A stretch of DNA of 64,000 nt from Takakia lepidozioides. Its lineage: Eukaryota > Streptophyta > Takakiopsida > Takakiales > Takakiaceae. Below are positions 1 through 8,991 of this stretch, piece after piece; within the stretch, counting starts at the first letter, position 1; the number at the start of each line of letters is the position of its first letter. The translations under genes were made by a program, and so were the position numbers. The notes below the pieces were generated by a model. The model did no database searches. It was not told the origin of the DNA and worked only from the letters and a program-made list of their open reading frames with translations. The stretch spans positions 9,734,001-9,798,000 of the forward strand of contig CM060731.1 of assembly GCA_030704615.1 (NCBI GenBank), given 5' to 3'.

Positions 1-145
1 AGCGGATCCCTGCTCGTGTTTTCACCTCCTAACAATAGCCTGAACTTACCACATTTGATGTCACACCTGTGGAAGATCAGTGCAGAGCTCCTGCAAAGCT
101 AATCTTTGCTCATTGTTTTGTCTCCATGCAAACACTACCTTATAG

Positions 146-486
146 AATGCACTCATAAGACGTTGTTTGCCTCAGCCTTGTGGCCATTGACCCGCGCTCA
201 GTTTGGGCGGAACACAAAGGGACAGAAACTACCTTTGTCAGGGGCTGACGCCGGTAGTATGACTTACCTTGGAACAAACAATTAATCCAAGTTTTCCAGA
301 TATCCTCTAGAAATCCCTTCACACAAGCATCAATCTGTTGTCTGTGGTTGGCCCAGTAACTAGGGCCTGGGCTTTTGGCTCATCCTGGAGACTTTCAAAG
401 TTGGTAAACAGACATTCAGGCACAATTCCCTTGATGGATTTGAAGAGGGGCTCTCGTGAGAGAGTACCCAGGACAATGAATCAAAC
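146..486 (-). mobile_element. LINE 3'-end fragment (copy A)
   Basis: Minus-strand reading gives the C-terminal tail of the same LINE protein found nearly complete at 51.7-55.3 kb, including the 'KGFLEDIW' and 'KSYYRRQPLTK' segments. It runs to the element's 3' terminus, recognisable as the reverse complement of CGTCTTATGAGTGCATT near 140-165. Only the last ~340 bp are present and no catalytic domain remains. It may be the same insertion as the endonuclease piece at 1000-1650, which lies in the same orientation and the correct order. Confidence 0.8.
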
Positions 487-999
487 ACAACCTTATAGAC
501 ATAGATCTTGAGTACGTATATCTGAGGTTTACTGCAGAAGTACTAACACGGGTTTTCCGAAAAAACTCTTTGAATAGTATTTGGTTGGGGGTGGGGCTCG
601 TTGTTGGAGACCCAAGTAAGTATTTGATTCCATCCTTCTTTGTGTTTTCTTTTGTCCCATAAGGTGTCTGAGCTTTCCAAGGAAGTTGTGATGTTCTTTC
701 TATTGTTTTTCATTCTCTACTGTTTTGATCTTCAGCCACCCATTGGAGTTTCTGTGCATTTTGCTGACTTACAAGGTTCCATGCCCTGGAGGGTAGAAAC
801 CCACAACTGGCTGGACAGCTATGGTATGTGATAACCAGCGTTCGCCGAGAGCCGTCAATGAGGACATCCCTCACTGCCATTGTCCATCCCTCAGTGTGAC
901 TGGGAATTATTGCCCTACACTATACAGAGGGACAACAGGACTGTTTCATATCTGTGGTAACCGCCCCTCCACATTGAGGGGTGCACTCAAAATGCTTGC
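487..999. other. No gene seen between two LINE pieces
   Basis: This stretch separates two minus-strand LINE fragments. Short ORFs exist on the plus strand but show no family signature, and I see no splice-linked coding exons. It could be sequence inserted into an older LINE copy. Confidence 0.4.
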
Positions 1000-1650
1000 A
1001 CCTCCCGCAGACAATTAGTTTCCTTCCAATGATCTTATCAGCCCCAGAGGAGACGAAACTCTCCCAAGAATCCACAGCTCTTTTGCCTTCACTGTTGCAT
1101 CACCTAAGCAAGAGGGAAGGTCTTGGAGCAATTGGATAAAAGTATGGGACAACCTCTTTCACAGCCTGGACATAGTCTGAATTGACCTCTTCAATCTGGA
1201 AATTTCTATGCATCCACTTTTGAATTGAATGTTTCACAGATATCTCGGTGTTGGGGATACACCTTTGGATCTAAGTCAGTGGTCAGTATCAATATCGGTT
1301 CTATCAACCAACACTTAACACACTGAGGAAACAAATCCTTATCCGCTATGATATAATCCACAATGGACCATTTCCCAATTTGGACTTTTTCACGATCCAT
1401 TGCAAAGGGTCTTCTTTAGACCTATTGTTCAAGGTCCAAAACTGAAGTTCTTCCTGGCAATCAAAGAACCTCTTGCCGTTGGATTTTTGCTTATCCTTGC
1501 CAAAAAGCCCAATGACATCGTCTTGTTGTAGACCCTTATACCAAGTCTCGAGATAGTGCCATCACATAATCCAAGCCTAAACTTGAGCCAAGTAATTTTA
1601 AATGACAAGTTGTCCATCCTGGGATTCACCCCAAAAACTACACATGAAGT
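1000..1650 (-). mobile_element. LINE APE-endonuclease fragment (decayed)
   Basis: On the minus strand the segment 'SIVDYIIADKDLFPQC' and its surroundings match the C-terminal half of the apurinic-endonuclease-like domain of the complete copy (its equivalent at about 52.1-52.8 kb). The coding sense jumps between frames, for example near 1400-1430, so it is a pseudogene. It ends near 1005, at the equivalent of the sequence just after the endonuclease domain. Confidence 0.8.
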
Positions 1651-2055
1651 TCTAGGTTTGGCATAAGTGACCAGTCCCAGGAATCACCCCGGGGATTATG
1701 AACCTTTTCAAGAGTTTTTCATTTTTTGCAGGCAATAGATTTAAGCAAAATGGCATACCCTAGCCCAAGTGCCGAGCATGCAAGACACATCATGCAGCTG
1801 CCACTTTGAGCAGAGGGGCCACTGCGGTAGGGGTCCACTTGATAACATTCAAAGATCATCACTCCATAGGAGCAGCAGGGAACGGCCTGCGTAGACATAT
1901 TCGTAGACATAATCTAAAGAGGGAGAGGTCCCTTCTGTCCAACTAACGCCAATGTACTAACTTACCCGAAGCAGAATGCTTCAAGTCAAAACAAACATAG
2001 TCACGGGTTCACAAGGCCAGCATTTAGTCACAGAGACATTTATCTACTCACCAAT
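1651..2055. other. No gene; holds first copy of a 49-bp module
   Basis: No coding sequence is recognisable. The segment at about 1963-2012 is a diverged copy of the short module that also precedes LINE copies C (3010-3060) and D (3884-3933), so it probably marks the host-side edge from which the tandem array expanded. Confidence 0.45.
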
Positions 2056-3003
2056 AAAATGTACTCATATGACGTTGTTTGCAATAGCCTTGTGGCCATT
2101 GACCCCGCGCCCAGTTTGAGCGGAACACAAAGGGACAGAAATTACCTTTGTCAAGGGCTGCAGTAGTATGACTTGCCTTGGAACAGACAATTGATCCGAG
2201 TTTTCCAGATATCCTCTAGAAATCCCTTTACACAAGCATCAATCTGCTGCGTGTGATTTGCCCAATAACTAGGCCCCAAAAAGGCCTGGCCTTTTGGCCC
2301 GGCCTCGAGATTTTCAAACTTGGTTAACATAGGTACAGGCACAATTCGTTTGATGGATTTGAGGAGGACGTCTCTAAGGTGGAGTACCCAGGACAATGAA
2401 TCAAAATATGAATGTTGTCTTCAGGTTGCCCACACAACGGACATTTGCAATCCCCTTTCCTCTCTGCTTCTGTTTGCTGTTCAAAGGTAGGCTTCCAGCC
2501 GTGAGTTTAAATTTCAGTCTTGTGCCGAGAGTGGGTAAACCCTTGAGGTCACCATGATGGCCTCCCCCATGTCACAGACTGGAACCAAGTTCAGCGAAGT
2601 TTTTTGCCTGACTTCATTTTCATCAGACAATTTCCTGGCAACAGACATGGCTTTGCTACAGCCTCTAAGTCAGATTTATCCAGCAGAGTCAAGACTCGCG
2701 GACTTAGATTCAAATCCTTGAGAATCTCTTTTATCCTCTTCCGCCAAGACTTAGCCTATTTGACAGGGCGATCCTGCATAAAGTCGATCAACTTAGGATA
2801 TCTGTTATTAGTCATACGTTGCAGCTGACCCCACCATCTGACCTTGAATTGATCTCATCGGGAGCTTAAGGGAGGGATGCCAAACTCACCCCGAACAGCC
2901 ACATTAACTGTTTTGGAGCATGCTGACATGCACTCCTTGAGCCACCCCACTTGAATGGATTCTAGAGACTTAGCCTGCTTGGAATTATCAGCCCACACTG
3001 CAG
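2056..3003 (-). mobile_element. LINE 3' fragment (copy B)
   Basis: Minus-strand C-terminal part of the LINE ORF2-like protein, including 'FENLEAGPKGQAFLGPSYW' and the true 3' terminus at about 2056-2075. It lacks the reverse transcriptase core and has several frame changes. It is the only member of the tandem array that retains the last ~150 bp of the element. Confidence 0.8.
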
Positions 3004-3060
3004 ATGCGTACCCAAAGCAGAATGCTTCAGGTCAAAGCAAACTTAGTCACGGGGTCACAA

Positions 3061-3882
3061 GTGATCCGAGTTTTCCGGATATCCTCTAGAAATCCCTTTA
3101 CACAAGCATCAATCTGTTGCGTGCCATTTGGCCAATAACTAGGCCCAAAAGGGCCTGGCCTTTTGGCTCGGCCTCGAGATTTTCAAACTTGGTTAACATA
3201 GGTACAGGCACAATTCGTTTGATGGATATGAGGAGGACGTCTCTAAGGTGGAGTACCCAGGACAATGAATCAGAACATGAATGTTGTCTTCAGGTTGCTC
3301 ACACAACGGACATTTGCAATCCCCTTTCCTCTCTGCTTCTGTTTGCTGTTCAAAGGTAGGCTTCCAGCCGTGAGTTTAAATTTTAGTCTTGTGCCGAGAG
3401 TGGGTAAACCCTTAAGGTCACCATGATGGCCTCCCCCATGTCACAGACTGGAACCACGTTCAGCGAAGTTTTCTGCCTGACTTCATTTTCATCAGACAAT
3501 TTCCTGGCAACAGACATGGCTTTGGACACTACAGCCTCTAAGTCAGATTTATCCAGCAGAGTCAAGACTCGCGGACTTAGATTCAAATCCTTGAGAATCT
3601 CTTCTACCCTCTTCCGCCAAGACTTAGCCTGTTTGACAGGGCGATCCTGCATAGAGTCGATCAACTTAGGATATATGTTATTAGTCATACGTTGCAGCTG
3701 ACCCCACCATCTGACCTTGAATTGATCTCATCGGGAGTTTAAGGGAGGGATGCAAAACTCACCCCGAACAGCCACATTAGCTGTTTTGGAGCATGCTGAC
3801 ATGCACTCCTTGAGCCACCCCACTTGAATGGATTCTGGAGACTTAGCCTGCTTGGAATTATCAGCCCACACTGCAGATGCGT
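3061..3882 (-). mobile_element. LINE 3' fragment (copy C, tandem duplicate)
   Basis: Minus-strand copy almost identical to copy B but starting abruptly inside the element at 'gatccgagttttcc', so the 3' terminus is missing. The longest readable piece (3383-3688) encodes 'RPVKQAKSWRKRVEEILKD' and 'SDENEVRQKTSLN', which match the region after the RT domain in the copy at 51.7-55.3 kb. Confidence 0.8.
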
Positions 3883-3933
3883 ACCCAAAGCAGAATGCTT
3901 CAGGTCAAAGCAAACTTAGTCACGGGGTCACAA

Positions 3934-5795
3934 GTGATCCGAGTTTTCCGGATATCCTCTAGAAATCCCTTTACACAAGCATCAATCTGTTGCGTGCCAT
4001 TTGGCCAATAACTAGGCCCCAAAAGGGCCTGGCCTTTTGGCTCGGCCTCGAGATTTTCAAACTTGGTAAACAGAGGTACAGGCACAATTCGTTTGATGGA
4101 TATGAGGAGGACGTCTCTAAGGTGAGAGTACCCAATACAATGAATCAGAACATGAATGTTGTCTTCAGGTTGCCCACACAACGGACATTTGCAATCCCCT
4201 TTCCTCTCTGCTTCTGTTTGCTGTTCAAAGGTAGGCTTCCAGCCGTGAGTTTAAATTTTAGTCTAGTGCCGAGAGTGGGTAAACCCTTGAGGTCATCCAT
4301 GATGGCCTCCCCCATGTCACAGACTGGAAACAAGTTCAGGGAAGTTTTCTGCCCAACTTCATTTTCATTAGACAATTTCCTGGCAACAGAAATGGCTTTG
4401 GACACTACAGCCTCTTAAGTCAGATTTATCCAGCAGGGTCAAGACTGGCGGACTTAGATTCAAATCCTTGAGAATCTCTTCTACCCTCTTCCGCTAGGAC
4501 TTAGCTTGTTTGACAGGGCGATCCTGCTTCCAAGATATAGAGTTGATTAACTTAGGATATCTGTTATTAGTCATATGTTGCAGCTGATTCCATCATCTGA
4601 CCTTGAATTGATCTCATCAGGAGCTTAAGGGAGGGATGCCAAACTCAACCCGAACCGTCACATTAGCTGTTTTGGAGCATGCTGACATGCACTCCTTGAG
4701 CCATCCCACTTGAATGGATTCTAGCGACTTAGCCTGGTTGGAGTTATCAACCCACACTGCAGATGCGTACTCCAAGGCAGGCCTAATAACGCGGCAAGGC
4801 ATGGTTTTTAGACTTCAAAGTTGATCCCTCTGCAGTGGAAAAATTTAGTGAGACCCAAGCTTTGCGCTTGCCAGATTGAACAACTTTTTGAATATGTGCA
4901 TCCCATTTGCAGTTGGAGGAAAACTCAACGCCAAGCTATGTGTAGGAAGGGAGGACGGGAATCTCTTGGCTTCCCCACACCCACTCGAGATCGCCTCCTC
5001 CCTCCCCTCGGTCATTGAATGCCACCACTGCGCATTTACTGACGTTAGTTTTTAGCCCCCAAAGGTCAAAGTACCTCTTCACGCAATCAATCAACTCCTG
5101 AAGATTGGATGGAGTCTCCCCTATGCCTGCAAAGTCATCCACAAACATAAGGGCTGGTTTGGTGGCATCACCCACCCTTGACCCGATTCCCTCACTTTCC
5201 ACATCCCCGAGAAGTTGATTGCTGAAAACATTGGAGAGCAGAGGGGAGAGGGTACACCCTTGAACTACACCTTGGTCTATGTCAAAGAAGTTAGACGTCT
5301 GTCCATTAACAGTGACACAACTTTTGGTGTGAGCATACAAGTTATGGACAACTCTCCACATCTTTCCCTTGATCCCAGATGACCAGAGTCAGAGCCATGG
5401 ACCTTCTCTCCAGACTGTATCTAAGCCTTTTAGACATCCAAGAAAAAGACAAAAGTGGGTTTCCCTTCTTTTTTTGTTCCCTGGATAATCTGGCTTAGGT
5501 TGAAGATATGATCCACGCAGCCCCTGTTTCTCCAAAAGCGAGGCTTGGCCTTCATGGAAACAACCTCTAGACTCCAAATCAACCTCAAGACCAGTACTTA
5601 TAACTTTGCAAAATATCTTGCCAATTGCATTGAGAGGCGTGATGCCTCGATAGTTCCCCGGCTCTTCTCTGTCACCTTTCTTGTGTAGATTGACAATGAC
5701 CCCCTGTTGCCAGCGAAAGGGAATCATTTCCGTCTTCCAGATAAGGCTAAAGACATTGATGATACAATTTCAACGGAGGCATTTTGTCACGCCTA
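3934..5795 (-). mobile_element. LINE copy D with reverse transcriptase remnants
   Basis: The longest of the left-end copies. Reading the minus strand from 5727 downward gives RT motifs 'GVIVNLHKKGDREEPGNYR' and 'VDLESRGCFHEGQA', then in another frame (5361-4936) 'GVVQGCTLSPLL' and the catalytic block 'MFVDDFAG', followed by the C-terminal region. At least one frameshift separates the RT halves and another lies near 4810-4930, so it is inactive. The 3' terminus is missing, as in copy C. The YXDD-type box reads FVDD here but FADD in the 53.4-54.1 kb copy. Confidence 0.88.
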
Positions 5796-5796
5796 T

Positions 5797-6829
5797 GTTG
5801 GAATTATGTCTAGGCATGAAACTCAACTGATACAGTGAAAACGATTTTTTTGAACTAGCCTATATAGCACTCGATGTCAGACTCTGAACTATGTGTTGCT
5901 GCCAGAGGACAAAGGCCAGTCAAACACATTTTGCTCAGTTCTCAGGTCAGAATATACAGAAGCTTTTATGTTTATGTAGAGCGAGTCAGATAGACGCTCG
6001 AGAATTCTATCCCAGGAAATAGAGATTTATCCCACCAATAACTTCATGCTGCAACGGAATTCTCGATGAGCTTCTGTCCGAGCTGGCTGTCTGAGCTCCG
6101 CATAAACATAACAGCTTCAGTTAAAGCGGAAGACTATAATGTCTCCCAGCTTCGCATGCAATACGATGCTGATATGGCCGTAGCGCAATACTTGCATACT
6201 GTTTACTACGAAATTGTCATTGGTATGCAGTGCTAAATCCAGTAGATTCTTAGCCAGCTTCTCAACCTATCAGCTAAAGTGAAAGGGCACGACACATCTG
6301 CCTACAAGAAGAAGGATGAGAGTGGAATTGTGTGCATAGAGAACAAACCAAGGACGATCTGGAACAATGAAGAGCCATAATCCTTGCAAGCATCACAAGA
6401 TTGGAAAACAACGAGGACTGGGAACGTGCACACAAAAAAACAACTAAAGATCTAGGACAATGCCGAAAAGCAGAATACGATGTTGGAATCAGCCGCTCTG
6501 GAACGCGTTGGCAATGCAACGAAATGGCCAAGCCTTGCCTTTGTTCGTTTCAAATTGTTGTATGTTGCACTAATCAAAACAATCAATCCTTCCCCTTCTC
6601 GTAGGGTAGCAAAAAAATGAGAAAAAAAACAACTCTATACAACTCTATATCATTGCACTCAAGATTCAAAGAGGCCGGCCCGCTCGGCGACACAGCTGGG
6701 AAGCCAGCAGGCAAGACTTCCGATGCATCATTCCTACCCAAAGAAACTGTACATCAAGGAATGCTTACATGCAGAGCTATGCCACACTAGTTTCTGTCAT
6801 GTTGGCACCTGAATTCTTCAGAAGAAAAT
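5797..6829. other. Non-coding; possible LTR remnant
   Basis: Immediately beyond LINE copy D the sequence begins TGTTGGAATTATGTC, resembling the TG start of many plant LTRs, and has a TATA-like 'cctatatagcac' near 5857. I could not find a matching 3' LTR end, primer-binding site or target duplication, so an LTR is only a suggestion. The weak ORF at 6401-6604 has no recognisable domain. Confidence 0.25.
5958..6118. repeat. Imperfect inverted repeat, about 160 bp
   Basis: The left arm (5958-6010) contains 'gaagcttttatgtttatg' and 'cgagaattc'. The right arm (about 6055-6118) contains their reverse complements, 'cataaacataacagcttc' and 'gaattctcg', in mirrored order around a ~45-bp centre. It would fold into an interrupted hairpin. 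It may be a fold-back element or part of an LTR. Confidence 0.6.
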
Positions 6830-7165
6830 GCATTACTTTCCGATCATCCCGTGATTGAGGGCACAGTAACGAAGCCCCAAATTGGCCAGACTCATGAGAT
6901 GGCACGCCTCGCATCGGAGCCCCCCGGGAAAGGTGTGTGGGCCACAATATTCACAAGCATGGAGGCATATTGAAGAGATGTGGCATTTTCTCTTGGAGGA
7001 CCCACGGCATGTCCACCTCGGCTTCTCCTCGGATGGGGTCAACCCATTCTCTGTCCAATCATGTAGTCATTCCACTTGGCCGGTGACCATGGTGAATTAC
7101 AACATCCCTCCGTATCTTTCAATTAAAAAAGACCATATCATGTTGGCTGCCATTGTGCCAGGTAA
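6830..7165 (+). pseudogene. CACTA (En/Spm) TNP2-type transposase fragment
   Basis: The plus-strand reading contains the block typical of plant CACTA transposases (Transposase_21/TNP2): 'LMRWHASHRSPPGK', then 'HFLLEDPRHVHLGFSSDGV' and 'WPVTMVNYNIPPYL', ending 'IMLAAIVPG'. In the same frame upstream, the 'YFPIIP' and 'SPKLARLMRWH' pieces are interrupted by two stop codons, TGA near 6846 and TAA near 6867. A consensus-like splice donor (GTAAGTG) follows 'IVPG' at about 7161. Only about 110 codons survive, with no terminal repeats in sight, so this is a fossil. Confidence 0.85.
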
Positions 7166-7901
7166 GTGTACTCATTTCATGTTTATTATTGCCTTCGACT
7201 TTACATTAAACTTCTGATCTTTGACGCAATTCGGATGCAAGATTGATGAGTGACATAATCAGGGTCACACATCATAACGCCAGCTTCACTAGCTGCAGCA
7301 GCGCTCCCACAAACTTGACGCCATGGGTCTAAGCCTTTCCTCGATAGCCGTGGGCGAGGTCCATCTGTACTGGGCGTGCCACCAAACCCACTGGGCAATG
7401 ATGTCGCCGTATTCAATCCGACGAACTAACACAAGCCCTCACATAAATATATGTGGCACAAACGTATGCAACTAGCTACTGCGTGTTCATGCACACCCAC
7501 GTCTCCGCAACATCTTCTATAAAGCTCCACAGGATCATCATTCTCTTTGCTACTCACTCAACTCTTGGAATGTTTCGAAGATCAAAACATGAGATTCCTC
7601 GGATGCATTTGAATGGATGAATCAAGGGTATTGTCCAAAGTGTTTGTGGCCTATGTGTTTGCACAATTTTGCAAATGTTTCTCCACAAGAATGGGGTCAA
7701 GGTCATGGCCGTGTCGTCGACTGTGGCAAATAGAGGCTTCTCTATCTGCAAGAAGAATTGTCTCAGGCCTGATTGACGTTGTCTGGAAAAAGAACGGTAG
7801 ATAGATGGTGGAGTGGTAGAATAGATAAATGTTTTCCAAATACTGTGGAGAATTGACCGGTCGGGTGTTTCCAGGTACCTATGTTTTATGGGCGTCAAAA
7901 C
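7166..7901. other. No gene seen
   Basis: Short ORFs on both strands have no family signature. The sequence separates the CACTA fossil from the hAT element. Some further decayed CACTA sequence may be present but I cannot identify it. Confidence 0.35.
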
Positions 7902-8836
7902 CAATGTTGTGCGGGTCCGTGTTTTGAAGGCGGGTACCCGGCGGGTTAGGATCCGGGTTACCCGGACCCGTGCTATCACAAAAAACCCAGACCCTAACCT
8001 GGATTCATTTCTAAAATGAACCCGGACCCGGAACCGGACCCGGACCCGCCTGCTGGGTCCAGAACCCGTTAAACCCGCTACCCGTGGGCCAATGTAGCCG
8101 GTCAGGGTCCGGGTCTTAAATTTAGATGGGGCATATGTGGTCCACCTTAGATCTGGTAGGTTTTGTCATATGTGTGGAGGGGACGAGCAGTAATAGGCGG
8201 CAGCAGCCAGCCCCACCACGTTGTAGCCCGGTGGTAATGCCCACATACCACCTCAGAAGTGGTTGTGGGTTCAATCCCCGGAGTGGTGTCACAAAGTTGT
8301 GCCCTCTGGGACCATAATTTACACCTCCCAAAGGAGACGTCATATATTATTATTATGCTAGATCCCACACATCCATGCTATAGTGATCTACCTTGAGGCA
8401 TATTACTATTCTTAACATGTTTAAAGAATTGATATTGAAAAATAGAAAATGAAACTCAAACTTAATTTAATTCTTATTCATGGTATACATATTCATATTC
8501 ATGGTATATTTTGAAGGAATGTCTCTTAAAATAAAATTCATTATTAAGATTTAAGGTTTTTTCCAGCCAAAAATAAATTTATCCTTAATTAATCTTATTT
8601 TCTAATTTATTTAATCAATAAATTAGGACCCGGATCCGAACCCGTGAACCTTCTAATATTTCCCAACAACTACCCGAACCCTAACCCGAGTCCGTGTTGA
8701 CAAACCCGGACCCGAACCCGGACCCGGATTTTCCAAATTTCAAAAACCCGGATCCAGAGCCGGACTTGGCTCCGAAAAAAAAACCCGCACCCGGACCCGG
8801 CGGGTTCCTTAAAAAGTCAGAACCCGCACAACTCTG
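7902..8836. mobile_element. Non-autonomous hAT element with 8-bp target duplication
   Basis: The left end reads CAATGTTGTGCGGGT (from 7902) and the reverse complement of the right end reads CAGAGTTGTGCGGGT (to 8836), giving short hAT-like terminal inverted repeats. The flanking 8-mers GTCAAAAC (7894-7901) and GTCGAAAC (8837-8844) match at 7 of 8 positions, the target-duplication length of hAT elements. Both subterminal regions (about 7910-8110 and 8630-8825) are packed with ACCCGG-type motifs in both orientations, a common arrangement of transposase-binding repeats. The 935-bp element has no transposase ORF. A tRNA-like SINE lies inside it. Confidence 0.85.
8204..8356 (+). mobile_element. tRNA-derived SINE nested in the hAT element
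   Basis: An A-box-like TAGCCCGGTGG (8224-8234) and a perfect B box GGTTCAATCCC (8268-8278) are spaced 44 nt start to start, as in tRNA genes and tRNA-derived SINEs. About 70 bp of unrelated sequence follows and ends in a TATTATTATTAT tail (about 8344-8355). The unit does not fold as an intact tRNA by eye, so a SINE is the better reading. The 5' boundary is approximate and no target duplication was found. Confidence 0.65.
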
Positions 8837-8991
8837 GTCGAAACACAGATGTATGTATGAATGCGGCTGCTGATTGACTGTTCGTGAAATTGATAATGCT
8901 GATCGTTATATTGAACATAGGAGTTGATCTTTCGTTGAGATTGATCACAGCACGCATCTCGTACCGGGCACCAAAGTCCCTGAAGAACAGC

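Larger units (their letters stand above)
1963..3933. repeat. Tandem ~870-bp array: 49-bp module plus LINE 3' part
   Basis: Three adjacent blocks share one layout: a ~49-bp module (about 1963-2012, 3010-3060 and 3884-3933) followed by minus-strand LINE 3' sequence. The unit 3061-3933 is 873 bp and the preceding unit 2191-3060 is 870 bp. They are nearly identical by eye, and both break off the LINE at the same base, just after 'cagatgcgtac'. The third block runs on into the longer LINE copy D. Identical internal breakpoints argue for local tandem duplication, not for independent retrotransposition. Confidence 0.8.

Noticed and set aside
8217-8290. Functional tRNA gene
   Set aside because: The A and B boxes are present, but acceptor and anticodon stems do not pair convincingly; a SINE fits better.
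7910-8825. ACCCGG-type repeats as interstitial telomere sequence
   Set aside because: The motif is not the plant telomere repeat (CCCTAAA), and its placement at both hAT ends explains it.
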